From assembly GCA_031289625.1 (NCBI GenBank), contig JAITPB010000196.1, forward strand, positions 1 through 28,306: a DNA stretch of 28,306 nt. The letters are read 5' to 3'. The stretch comes from Clostridiales bacterium (lineage in GTDB: Bacteria > Bacillota > Clostridia > Lachnospirales > WQUN01). Below, piece by piece: positions 1 to 7,246 of the stretch (its first letter is position 1; each line of letters begins with the position of its first letter). The translations under genes were made by a program, and so were the position numbers. The notes under the pieces are model-generated. The model was not told where the DNA came from. It worked only from the letters and a program-made list of their open reading frames with translations, and searched no databases.

Positions 1-31
1 CTTGCGTCTTGAGTTCTTCTTTTGCGTTCAA
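1..31 (-). CDS. Possible 5' end of a gene leaving the window on the left
   Basis: On the minus strand a TTG codon at 31-29 opens a frame reading MNAKEELKTQ up to the window edge. It is preceded at about 6 nt by GGGGTGAGG, a good Shine-Dalgarno match. An ATG slightly upstream (50-48) hits a stop after three codons, and a GTG at 43-41 is in the TTG frame but sits directly on the ribosome site. Only ten residues are visible, so no family can be named. The gene would be divergent from the tRNA-Met promoter. The call rests on the start region alone. Confidence 0.25.
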   Translation of the reverse strand, partial: MNAKEELKTQ

Positions 32-81
32 CAGATACCTCACCCCTTCATTTTTGCCGGAGGGTGAAATTTTCAAAAAAT

Positions 82-118
82 AATTTCACAGGGTGAAATT
101 ATCACAAGTTAATCACAA
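82..118 (+). promoter_or_regulatory. 37-bp regulatory box, copy 1, upstream of the tRNA-Met promoter
   Basis: This block is repeated without mismatch, in inverted orientation, at 11272-11308. It holds the palindrome ATTTCAC-AGG-GTGAAAT (83-99) followed by two direct copies of ATCACAA (101-107 and 112-118) spaced 11 bp, about one helical turn. Its right end is 14 bp from the -35 hexamer, the same distance as at copy 2. A third GGGTGAAATT lies just upstream at 62-71. The fixed position suggests binding by a regulator. The TGTGA/TCACA-like half sites recall CRP/FNR- or Rex-type operators, but the factor is unknown. Confidence 0.65.
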
Positions 119-132
119 GAAAGAAAAAATTC

Positions 133-160
133 TTGACATTTGCGCGTTTCTCCCTATAAT
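133..160 (+). promoter_or_regulatory. Sigma-A promoter of tRNA-Met
   Basis: TTGACA at 133-138 and TATAAT at 155-160, both exact consensus, are separated by 16 bp. The mature tRNA begins 19 nt after the -10 box. The conserved 37-bp box lies 14 bp upstream of the -35. Confidence 0.85.
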
Positions 161-178
161 AATAGAAGGAAGTTGCAC

Positions 179-252
179 GGCGGAATAGCTCAGTTGGCTA
201 GAGCATGCGGTTCATACCCGCAGAGTCGAGGGTTCAAGTCCCCCTTCCGCTA
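179..252 (+). tRNA. tRNA-Met (CAT), elongator type
   Basis: A complete cloverleaf of 74 nt. The acceptor stem is GGCGGAA/TTCCGCT with discriminator A252. The D arm contains AGCTCAGTTGGCTAGAGC. The anticodon stem TGCGG/CCGCA holds the loop TTCATAC with anticodon CAT. The T loop is TTCAAGT, and its stem has one A-C mismatch. The 3' CCA is not encoded. The anticodon stem lacks the three consecutive G-C pairs of an initiator, and the sequence around the anticodon matches Bacillus-type elongator tRNA-Met rather than tRNA-Ile2. Confidence 0.95.
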
Positions 253-253
253 T

Positions 254-296
254 AAAAAGCCTGAAAAGTTTTGTTTTTCAGGCTTTTGTTTTTTTT
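254..296 (+). terminator. Rho-independent terminator of tRNA-Met
   Basis: Arms AAAAGCCTGAAAA (255-267) and TTTTTCAGGCTTTT (274-287) form a long stem with a short loop, followed by a run of T residues up to 296. It begins two bases after the tRNA and isolates it from crcB. Confidence 0.9.
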
Positions 297-345
297 GATT
301 TAATTTTTTTTAAGATTGCGGCGGCCTTAAAGCGAGGCAAATGTA

Positions 346-723
346 ATGATACAGTATCTTCTCGTAGGAATCGGCGCTTTTATTGGCGCGAACCTGCGTT
401 ATTTATTGACAAAGCTTATACCTGGATCGGCGTTTCCGTTCGCGACGCTGGCAGCGAATATAATAGCCGGGCTGGCGATCGGCGCTGTTATCGGACTGGA
501 CGGCAGCGCAAACGCCTTGCCGCCAAAATGGAAACTGTTCATGAATACGGGCTTGCTCGGTGGGCTGAGTACGTTCTCCACGTTCAGCCTCGAAACCGTG
601 AAGCTGTTTCAAAGCCGCCATCCCGCGCTCGCGGGCGTCAATATACTGCTCAACCTGGTGCTGGCTTTGATTGGCGTAACGGCGGGTATGTCGGCTACAC
701 GGCTGATTTTTCATCGCTCCTAA
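346..723 (+). CDS. crcB: Fluoride ion channel CrcB/FluC
   Basis: A 125-aa protein of the CrcB/Fluc family, dimeric membrane channels that expel fluoride and lower its toxicity. Four hydrophobic segments are visible, at about residues 3-20, 31-50, 62-85 and 95-118. Family signatures are the N-terminal GAFIGANLRY, the mid-protein AANIIAGLAIG, and GLLGGLSTFSTFS carrying the Phe/Ser/Thr residues of the pore. Length is normal. The ATG at 346 has a weak site (GCGAGG, 332-337) 8 nt upstream. No convincing promoter and no fluoride riboswitch were seen between the tRNA terminator and the start. Only one crcB is present, so a homodimer is expected. Its stop lies directly before a truncated foreign-looking reading frame. 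Confidence 0.93.
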   Translation: MIQYLLVGIGAFIGANLRYLLTKLIPGSAFPFATLAANIIAGLAIGAVIGLDGSANALPPKWKLFMNTGLLGGLSTFSTFSLETVKLFQSRHPALAGVNILLNLVLALIGVTAGMSATRLIFHRS

Positions 724-769
724 ACACATAGGCGGAAGAAAGGAGCTGATATACGCGGCGCAAGAAAAT

Positions 770-1339
770 GTGGACATCCGGGATATAACGACCACATTCG
801 TGGTAACAGCTTGCCCCAGAGAAGTTTTTAAGCACCTGAACAGCAGGTTAATCTCATATGTTCATCATTCTACTGGGATTTATTATGTTTACGGCGAGGC
901 ATTTCCAGTCCAGATTGTTCTGACCGATAGACTGAACAAAGTAGATAACTTGTGGTTACAGGCATTAAGACATGGTATTGAGGTTGATACAATTAATATG
1001 GTCTTTGATGGCTATAAACCGGATGTGAATATCGAGGCATATCTTCGTGTACTTTTTAAGGCCAATGAGCAGGCGGCACAGGAGGTATTGAAAATGGAAG
1101 GCATGGCGCTGGAGGAAAAGCTGGAACAAATGGGCTTTGTGGACAAGGCCAGACTCGAAGAGGAACGGGCAAAGCTCGAAGAGGTGTGGGCAAAGCTCGA
1201 AAGGGAACGGGCAAAAAATGAGAAGGAACGGACAAAATGGGTAGAGTTGGCAAAGACAATGCTCCTTGAGGGAACATCGCCTCAGACGATATCGAGATGG
1301 CTTAATATGCCTATCGAAGACATATTAAGGGATGCGTGA
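770..1339 (+). pseudogene. 5'-truncated remnant, Rpn/PD-(D/E)XK transposase-like family
   Basis: An open frame of 189 codons starting at GTG 770. It resembles the C-terminal two thirds of a protein family common in Clostridia that I associate, tentatively, with PD-(D/E)XK nuclease or Rpn-type transposase-like proteins. Features are a PREVFKHL stretch, GIYYVYG, FPVQIVLT, a charged coiled coil at residues 125-165, and a C-terminal helical segment GTSPQTISRWLNMPIEDIL. The frame stays open upstream of GTG into the 3' end of crcB (GRKELIYAAQENVDI precedes it and resembles family sequence), but the expected N-terminal nuclease-like part is absent. GGAGCTGAT at 742-750 is a possible ribosome site, so a short protein could still be made. 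The fragment sits between crcB and scpA and looks like an insertion scar. Confidence 0.6.
1157..1240 (+). repeat. 21-bp tandem repeat coding for heptads
   Basis: Four successive 21-bp units (1157, 1178, 1199, 1220) each encode seven residues of the type EEERAKL. They make the charged coiled coil of the remnant gene. Units 1 and 2 are nearly identical and units 3 and 4 have diverged, which suggests recent slippage expansion. Confidence 0.75.
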
Positions 1340-1384
1340 GAATGATACTCACGCACGATTCCATGATGGAAAGAAGGGATTACA

Positions 1385-2140
1385 ACGGCGTCCCCCTCCA
1401 TCCAAATCAGGCTGGAAGCTTTTGAAGGCCCGCTGGACCTGCTGTTTCAATTGATCGAAAAAAACCAGATCAGTCTTTATGACATCCCCATCGCGGCATT
1501 AACGGATCAATATATGGAAGTCCTCCGGCGTTTCCCCGAGGATATGGAAAACCGAAGCGCCTTTATGGTCATGGCCGCGGCGCTTTTGGAAATTAAGTCT
1601 CGGATGCTTCTGCCCAGAACCGAAAAACGGACGGAAGAAGAACCGGATCCGCGCGAAGACTTGATGCGGAAGCTGATCGAATACAGATATTTCAAACAGA
1701 TGAGTGAATTGCTGCGGGCTTGTGAAGAGCAAGGCGGGCGTTTCTATTACCGGGCGCCGGACTGGGCGGTAATCCGGTTGTTTCAGGGCAAAGCCAGGCC
1801 AGACATCGCCGAGATTTTGAAAGGCGTCCGCTGGGAAAGTTTTTACCCGATCTTCATGGACGCCGCCCGCCGCGTGGAAAACCGGACAGACAAAGTCCGC
1901 GCGGGCTTTAAAGAGATCATAAAAGACGAACACCTCATTGAAGAAAAAATTCAGCGTCTGCTGGATCTGCTGAACCGCTCGCGCCATCTGGAATTTACCC
2001 GCTTGTTTCGCGCCTGCGGAGGCAGATCAGAAAAAGTGGCGTATTTTTTGGCGCTGTTGGAACTGAGTAAAATGAAACAAATTGAAATTAAGCAGGAAGA
2101 CGTTTTTCAGGACATTTTTGTCGATAAGCGTCCGGATTGA
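1385..2140 (+). CDS. scpA: Segregation and condensation protein A (ScpA), start codon unclear
   Basis: ScpA is the kleisin subunit that bridges SMC heads with ScpB in bacterial condensin. The family N-terminus is clear upstream of the first normal start: IQIRLEAFEGPLDLLFQLIE, then KNQISLYDIPIAALTDQYMEVL, and a C-terminal winged helix ending near EVFQDIFVDKRPD. The nearest usable start, TTG 1451, would remove the conserved FEGPLDLL motif. Between the in-frame stop at 1364-1366 and that motif there is no ATG, GTG or TTG. Either ACG 1385 is used (AGAAGGG lies 6 nt before it), or one C too many in the C5 run at 1392-1396 breaks a frame from ATG 1366. The coordinates take the first option provisionally. 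scpB follows after 10 nt. Confidence 0.88.
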   Translation, partial: TASPSIQIRLEAFEGPLDLLFQLIEKNQISLYDIPIAALTDQYMEVLRRFPEDMENRSAFMVMAAALLEIKSRMLLPRTEKRTEEEPDPREDLMRKLIEYRYFKQMSELLRACEEQGGRFYYRAPDWAVIRLFQGKARPDIAEILKGVRWESFYPIFMDAARRVENRTDKVRAGFKEIIKDEHLIEEKIQRLLDLLNRSRHLEFTRLFRACGGRSEKVAYFLALLELSKMKQIEIKQEDVFQDIFVDKRPD

Positions 2141-2150
2141 GGTCAAAAAA

Positions 2151-2669
2151 ATGCGGGAAGAAGCGAAGGTTCTGGAAGCGCTGCTGTTCGCCTCGGGGGA
2201 AGCGGTGAGCGTATCCGCGCTGGGGGAAGCGGCCGGCTTGGATACACAAACGGCGCAGGCGATCCTGGACAGTTTGGCGGAAGAATATTTGCGGGAAAAC
2301 CGGGGCTTTCAACTGCGGCAAATCAACGGCACGGTTCAGCTTTGCTCCAATCCTTTTTATTATGAGGCTGTGCGCCGCCTGGTTCAGACGCCGGTAAAAA
2401 AAACGCTCACGCAGCCTATCATGGAAACATTATCCATCATCGCCTATAAACAACCCGTCACCAAAGCGCAGATTGAGGAAATCCGGGGCGTCGCCGCGGA
2501 TCACGCCGTCAATCGGCTGATTGAGTATGGGCTTGTCATGGAACAGGGGCGCTTGGACGCGCCGGGTAAACCCATTCTGCTGTGTACGACCGACGCCTTT
2601 TTGCGCTATTTTGGTTTTGAGCATTTGGGACAGCTTCCCATGCCGGAAATGGATCCGGCCAGTCCTTAG
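2151..2669 (+). CDS. scpB: Segregation and condensation protein B (ScpB)
   Basis: A 172-aa protein made of two winged-helix domains. It binds ScpA as a dimer and helps SMC-ScpAB compact and separate chromosomes. Recognisable stretches are EAKVLEALLFASGEAVS at the start, TLSIIAYKQPVTKAQIEEIRG in the second half, and a C-terminal GKPILLCTTDAFLRYFGF. ATG 2151 is chosen because GAGGT lies 7 nt upstream and the conserved N-terminus begins there; a longer frame from 2082 overlaps scpA and adds nothing conserved. Length is close to that of typical ScpB proteins. It is co-transcribed with scpA. Confidence 0.95.
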   Translation: MREEAKVLEALLFASGEAVSVSALGEAAGLDTQTAQAILDSLAEEYLRENRGFQLRQINGTVQLCSNPFYYEAVRRLVQTPVKKTLTQPIMETLSIIAYKQPVTKAQIEEIRGVAADHAVNRLIEYGLVMEQGRLDAPGKPILLCTTDAFLRYFGFEHLGQLPMPEMDPASP

Positions 2670-2733
2670 ATTCCCAGCAAAGTTCCGGACTTTCTATCCG
2701 ATAATATAGATGGAGGAAAGGAGCTTGATAAAT

Positions 2734-3549
2734 ATGCAAAAACCAAAATTTGATTTTTACAGAAAACAAAAATGGGTAAAGCCAGCGGTGATTATTTCAG
2801 CCGCAGCCATCGGGCTGGCGTTGCTCAGCAGAGGCACATATGCTTTGGATCTCGCGTTAAAAGAGGGATTAACCAGCGCTGACGCCGCCGGTGTCTGGTT
2901 ACGGGATGATTTTGACGGGGAACGGAAAAATCATGTCTATGTGGAAAATTCTTCTCCCGATACGATTTATGTCCGCGCCCGGGTGGATGAATATATGGAA
3001 ATGGACGGAGAATCCCTCCTGCATGACGGCGCGGTGAAAGAAGACGTGTCCACCTGGAAAACGCACGTCCCGGATACATCTGCCGGGCATTGCGATCACG
3101 CGCTTCATCATTACTGGGCTTGGAACTTAGGCGGCGCGGAAGACGACATTTACTACCGGTCGGATGACACGCCTGATTCAGACGCCAAAGTATCTTCTGA
3201 TTTTTATACGGAGGGGGATTTGGCAAAATTTCCAGATTTGCAGCCGCTGCCATTTTCTTACGCCATTATGATGAGTGAATGGAATCAAGAACCCGGTTCG
3301 TACTGGGTCTTTGACAGCGATGGGTGGGCCTATTGGGCGCAGCCGCTGGAGCCTGACGAAGCGACGGGCCTTTTGATTAAAGATATAGAAAAGATCCGGC
3401 TGCCAGAGGATGATTATTATTATGGAATCAATGTCGTCATGCAAGCGGCTACCCTGGAGGACCTAGATCACTTTTCCATTATGGACGGCGGCATATCCGC
3501 GGGCGGCGAAAATTTACTTGGCATCATCAGCACGAATCCGAGCGCGTAG
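2734..3549 (+). CDS. Exported protein with SipW/TasA-type signal peptide
   Basis: A 271-aa protein. Residues 17-37 (hydrophobic core ending SRGTYA) closely match the SipW-dependent signal peptide of TasA-like proteins (GTWA in Bacillus TasA), with cleavage expected after Ala37. The mature part is acidic and rich in aromatic residues. YVENSSPDTIYVRAR (69-83) and the segment DGWAYWAQPLEPDEATGLL (196-214) recall Clostridia exported proteins that follow this signal type. No catalytic motif was recognised; a cell-surface or matrix role is inference. ATG 2734 is used because AAAGGAG (2717-2723) precedes it by 10 nt; ATG 2710 contains that site within its own reading frame. No sipW gene is in the window. 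Confidence 0.75.
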   Translation: MQKPKFDFYRKQKWVKPAVIISAAAIGLALLSRGTYALDLALKEGLTSADAAGVWLRDDFDGERKNHVYVENSSPDTIYVRARVDEYMEMDGESLLHDGAVKEDVSTWKTHVPDTSAGHCDHALHHYWAWNLGGAEDDIYYRSDDTPDSDAKVSSDFYTEGDLAKFPDLQPLPFSYAIMMSEWNQEPGSYWVFDSDGWAYWAQPLEPDEATGLLIKDIEKIRLPEDDYYYGINVVMQAATLEDLDHFSIMDGGISAGGENLLGIISTNPSA

Positions 3550-3650
3550 TTGGCCGGGTAGTTTTAATTTTTTAATCTGCTGTTAACAATACGAGAAATA
3601 GAAATGGAAATTGAACTGGCCCCAGACGGCGAACGGTTGGGGGGAATTTA

Positions 3651-3690
3651 AAACAAAAAACGCGGCATGTCACGCCGCGTTTTTTGTTTT
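3651..3690. terminator. Bidirectional terminator
   Basis: A perfect 16-bp stem (3651-3666 with 3674-3689) and 7-nt loop has a GC-rich core, CGCGGC/GCCGCG, flanked by A runs on the left and T runs on the right. It can stop the exported-protein gene on the plus strand and the ABC operon on the minus strand. Confidence 0.9.
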
Positions 3691-3766
3691 GGTGTGCCTG
3701 GCATGAATGACAGCATGGGTTTTACTTTACAATTGCTGTCCGCCCTGCTTGTGCTAGTGAACGTCG

Positions 3767-5458
3767 TTATCTTCGTGGCGCGCCGCTTGCCTGGCCGTTT
3801 TGAATCATAACCACTCTGTCAGCGGACATAATCGTTGACAAGCGATGCGCGACAATCAAAATGGTTCGCCCTTTCAATTGATTCCTAAGCGTTTCTTGAA
3901 TGTACCGCTCATTTTCGGTATCGAGGTTAGACACGGCTTCGTCAAACACAACGATGGGCGTGTTTTTCAACAGCACGCGGGCAATGGCGATTCTCTGACG
4001 TTCACCCCCGGAAAGCGACGCCCCGCGTTCGCCGCAAACTGTGTCATAACCGTTCGGTAGTTTTGAAATGAATTCGTGAGCACGGGCCGCTTTCGCCGCC
4101 GCAGTGATTTCTTCATCCGATGCATTTGGGCGGCCAAGACGGATATTCTCGCGTATCGTATCGTGAAACAGATATGTTTCCTGCGGAACCGCAGACACGG
4201 TTTCCCGCAAACTGTGAAGCGTTAAGGAACGCACATCTTTACCGCCGATTTTCACCGCGCCGCTCTGCGCGTCCCAATATCGGAGAAGAAGATTGGCGCA
4301 GCTCGTTTTGCCCGCGCCGGAATGTCCGGCAAGAGCGACCATTTCCCCTTGATTGATTTTGAAACTGACCTCACGCAAAACATCTGCTTCAGCGTAACGG
4401 AACGACACATGGTCAAATTCTACCTCGTATACATCAGTTTCAGCGCGTTCGTCCGCTCCGGATTCGTCCGCTCCGGATTCGTCCGTGCCGGAATCGCGGA
4501 CGGACGGATCAGTGGACAGTACGCTTTGAATGCGGTTCGCGGCGGCGAACACTAAGCCCAGGCTCTGCGCCACATTAACGGCTTCCATTACAGGCGTAAA
4601 CAGCATTGCCGCCAACACAACGCACACCGGGTAAACAGCGAAATCCAGACTGCCGCTCGCGACTAAACCTGCCGCAGCCCCCGAAACCGCAACGGTAAAA
4701 CAACCCAACGAAATTTGCGTAAGCAAGCTCTCGATGCCTTGGCGTTTGCCATAGCGCAATTGAGCGTCGTGCAACTGCCGCATATGTTCGCGGTTTTGTT
4801 CCTTATATCGTTCGGTCGCGCCCGCGGCAATCAATTCTCGAAGCCCCTGTATGCCCTCAATAGTGGAATTATTCGCGATAGACAATTTTTCACGGACATC
4901 ATAGCCTTGCGCATCAGCGCACTTTTTCATGATGTACGGCACGAACCCGAGAATCAGCGCGAACACAATCATCATGGCCGCCAGCGCAGCGCTGATCCTA
5001 ACCAGCACGGCCAGCAGCGTAACCGTGACGGCGGCTGCCACGATGAACGCGGCGAACGTGTGCGCGAGGAACAGTTCAAGCACCTCCACATCGCTTACAA
5101 GAGTTTGTCCGAGGTTTCCCGTGTGCGGCCAAGCAGCAGGAATGATCTCTTCCACCTTTTTGAACAGCGCAATCCGGAAGTCTCGGATAACCCGAAACGC
5201 CACGTCATGCGCAAAATACATCTCTCCAAAGTATAATAACGCCCTCAGCGCCACGCACGACAGCAGCAGCGCGAGCAACGCCGTGAAGTGTTCCGATAAA
5301 TTACGCTCCATGGCAAGCCCCACAATCAGCGAGGTGGATACCGCCGCGCCGATCATTGAGAAATTTTTAAAAACAGAGCTGAGTATCGTCAGAAGCATTT
5401 CACCGCCGTATTGGCGCATGGAGCGAATCAGTGAAACAATATTTTTGGCGCGTGTCAT
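3767..5458 (-). CDS. Half-size ABC transporter, exporter fold (second of pair), shortened C-terminus
   Basis: A 563-aa protein with an N-terminal six-helix transmembrane domain (about residues 20-310) and an ATPase domain. Visible motifs are Walker A GHSGAGKTS, signature LSGGERQRI, Walker B IVVFDEAVSNLD and switch His in IVAHRLST. It most likely forms a heterodimer with the preceding gene, whose stop it overlaps (ATGA at 5455-5458), indicating coupled translation. Next to a FecCD importer, such pairs are either YbtPQ/IrtAB-like metal-siderophore importers or exporters; direction cannot be told. The protein ends with ADRVVMIQNGQASGAPRR and lacks the usual tail of about 30-40 residues (EQGTHxEL...GxY). 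Traces of such a tail appear in another frame just downstream. A repetitive acidic linker joins the two domains. Confidence 0.88.
   Translation of the reverse strand: MTRAKNIVSLIRSMRQYGGEMLLTILSSVFKNFSMIGAAVSTSLIVGLAMERNLSEHFTALLALLLSCVALRALLYFGEMYFAHDVAFRVIRDFRIALFKKVEEIIPAAWPHTGNLGQTLVSDVEVLELFLAHTFAAFIVAAAVTVTLLAVLVRISAALAAMMIVFALILGFVPYIMKKCADAQGYDVREKLSIANNSTIEGIQGLRELIAAGATERYKEQNREHMRQLHDAQLRYGKRQGIESLLTQISLGCFTVAVSGAAAGLVASGSLDFAVYPVCVVLAAMLFTPVMEAVNVAQSLGLVFAAANRIQSVLSTDPSVRDSGTDESGADESGADERAETDVYEVEFDHVSFRYAEADVLREVSFKINQGEMVALAGHSGAGKTSCANLLLRYWDAQSGAVKIGGKDVRSLTLHSLRETVSAVPQETYLFHDTIRENIRLGRPNASDEEITAAAKAARAHEFISKLPNGYDTVCGERGASLSGGERQRIAIARVLLKNTPIVVFDEAVSNLDTENERYIQETLRNQLKGRTILIVAHRLSTIMSADRVVMIQNGQASGAPRR
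4448..4492 (-). repeat. 15-bp tandem repeat in ABC linker
   Basis: Three 15-bp units (4448, 4463, 4478), the first two identical and the third with two changes, encode the repeating peptide SGADE between the membrane and ATPase domains. It is an in-frame minisatellite and may vary in length between strains. Confidence 0.85.
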
Positions 5459-7188
5459 AGCGGCCCCTCCGTTTGAGCGTTAATCAGCGCGGAATAAATT
5501 CCACCTGCCTCCATCAATTCGCTGTGGGTACCTTGTTCCGCCATTCTCCCTGCCTCCATAACAAGAATTAAGTCAGCATTTTGAATGGTTGACAGCCGGT
5601 GCGCGACAATGATCGCCGTGCGGTTCTTACGCAATTCATCCAGCGCCAGTTTAATCAGCGCTTCACTTTCCGCGTCAACGCTTGACGTCGCCTCATCCAG
5701 CAGAAGAATGGGAGCGTCTTTCAAAATGGCGCGCGCAATTGCGATTCTCTGACGTTCACCGCCCGATAGTCCGGCGCCGCGTTCTCCGACGGCTGTGTTG
5801 TAACCGTCCGGCAATGCGGAAATGAAACCGTGCGCGTTTGCGGAGATGGCCGCCTCGGTTACTTCATCGATCGTCGCAGTTGGTTTGGCAAGACGGATAT
5901 TCTCCGCAATCGTTCCGCTGAAAAGGTAGTTGTCTTGAAAGACAGCCGCGATTTTGCTTTGCAAATAAGGCAGGGCAAAATCGCCGGCTCTGACGCCGCC
6001 GATTTCCACGGCGCCAGAGCTGGCGTCGTAGAAACGCAAAATCAAATTCAGTACAGTTGACTTCCCGGCGCCGGAATGTCCGGCGATGGCGACGGTTGAA
6101 CCGGGCTTCACCTCAAAGGACAATCCGCAGATGGCTTCGGCGCCCTCTGGGTAACTGAAATGAACATGGCGGAACGCGATAGATGGCGGTAAATCGTCCA
6201 GCAAAACAGCTTTAGCGTTTTCATTATCTGAAACCATCGGAAGGGCGTCCATAAATTCAAAAAATTCTTGCGCAGTTGAGAGTCCCAGAAAACTGGAATG
6301 CCAATAACGGTTAAGTTCGCTCAAGGGCCGCGCGCATTCCACTGCCAGAAACAAAAAAGCCGATATGGCCGTGACAGGCAGAAGGCCGGCATCGGCGCGA
6401 AATGACGCAATCACTACGGTCACGCCGGATACAATCGAGGTAAGGATCAGCATCACGCTAGAATTGATGAGCGATATACCCGTGCTGCGAATGGATTGCT
6501 TATAGAACGCCGCCGCGTTTGTTTCCAATTCCGCGCCTTTGGTATCCGCCGCGTTCATTGCTTTGAGCGTTTGCATACCCTGAACCGCGTCAATGTACTG
6601 CGCGGTAAGCGCAGAGTACTGTTTCCAGTAGCTGCCTGAAGTTTGTCTGACGAGCGGCGCTGTCAACAGCGGCGCGCCCAGGCAAGCCAGCATGGAAACA
6701 ATGACCACAAGCCCCGGCCAAACGTCTACGGTAACCAGAAATATTCCCAAGGCCGCGCATGAGACGATTACCGTTACCGCTTGCGGAATGAAATTGACAA
6801 AGAACGGCTCTAATAATTCGATGCCATCCAAAACCAACGCGCTGACTTTGCCGCTGCGTTTCGTGGACATATAGGCGGGGCCAAGCGTGACAATTTTGTC
6901 GTATATCAAGCTGCGCAGCTTGCTCTTGATTCGCGCTGCCATAACCTTTCCGTATATGTCCAGCCCACGGCATAGGAAGCCTCTTGCTGTTATCAGCGCA
7001 AGAGCCAGCGTAAGCAGCGGTAAGATCCCGCGGACATCCGCGCCGCCGAATACACGCGTAACGACATTTGCCATTACAATTGCCTGTGCGATATAAGCCG
7101 CGCTAATCAGCAGACTGAGCAGAACTTTGACGGCCAGTTCGCCTTTTATTTCAGAAACATATCGCAGCAGTTTGCTATATACACTCAT
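5455..7188 (-). CDS. Half-size ABC transporter, exporter fold (first of pair)
   Basis: A 577-aa protein beginning MSVYSKLLRYVSEIKGEL. The transmembrane domain covers about residues 15-310; a stretch near residue 100 (LGPAYMSTKRSGKVSALVLDGIE in two parts) resembles CydD/IrtB-type proteins. ATPase motifs are complete: Walker A GHSGAGKST, signature LSGGERQRI, Walker B ILLLDEATSSVD, and IVAHRLST, followed by the standard tail MAEQGTHSELMEAGGIYSAL. ATG 7188 is preferred over earlier codons because TTGGAGG lies about 5 nt upstream. It follows the lipoprotein gene by 58 nt containing a strong hairpin and overlaps its partner by 4 nt. Membrane location; substrate probably a siderophore, heme or corrinoid-like compound by context only. 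Confidence 0.9.
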   Translation of the reverse strand: MSVYSKLLRYVSEIKGELAVKVLLSLLISAAYIAQAIVMANVVTRVFGGADVRGILPLLTLALALITARGFLCRGLDIYGKVMAARIKSKLRSLIYDKIVTLGPAYMSTKRSGKVSALVLDGIELLEPFFVNFIPQAVTVIVSCAALGIFLVTVDVWPGLVVIVSMLACLGAPLLTAPLVRQTSGSYWKQYSALTAQYIDAVQGMQTLKAMNAADTKGAELETNAAAFYKQSIRSTGISLINSSVMLILTSIVSGVTVVIASFRADAGLLPVTAISAFLFLAVECARPLSELNRYWHSSFLGLSTAQEFFEFMDALPMVSDNENAKAVLLDDLPPSIAFRHVHFSYPEGAEAICGLSFEVKPGSTVAIAGHSGAGKSTVLNLILRFYDASSGAVEIGGVRAGDFALPYLQSKIAAVFQDNYLFSGTIAENIRLAKPTATIDEVTEAAISANAHGFISALPDGYNTAVGERGAGLSGGERQRIAIARAILKDAPILLLDEATSSVDAESEALIKLALDELRKNRTAIIVAHRLSTIQNADLILVMEAGRMAEQGTHSELMEAGGIYSALINAQTEGPL

Positions 7189-7205
7189 ATTTTCCTCCAA
7201 CCACA

Positions 7206-7234
7206 AGCAGAGGCTCCCGCTGGGAACCTCTGCT
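7206..7234 (-). promoter_or_regulatory. Intercistronic RNA hairpin
   Basis: AGCAGAGG (7206-7213) pairs with CCTCTGCT (7227-7234), and TCCC with GGGA inside, closed by a 3-nt loop. No T run follows on the minus strand, so it is not a standard terminator. It lies between the importer genes and the exporter-fold pair and could stabilise the upstream mRNA or reduce downstream expression. Confidence 0.7.
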
Positions 7235-7246
7235 ATGCGTATGCGC

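Noticed and set aside
3703..3810. 35-codon plus-strand frame with one hydrophobic helix (MNDSMGFTLQLLSALL...)
   Set aside because: No ribosome site; it begins after a terminator and overlaps the 3' end of the ABC gene, whose complement explains part of it.
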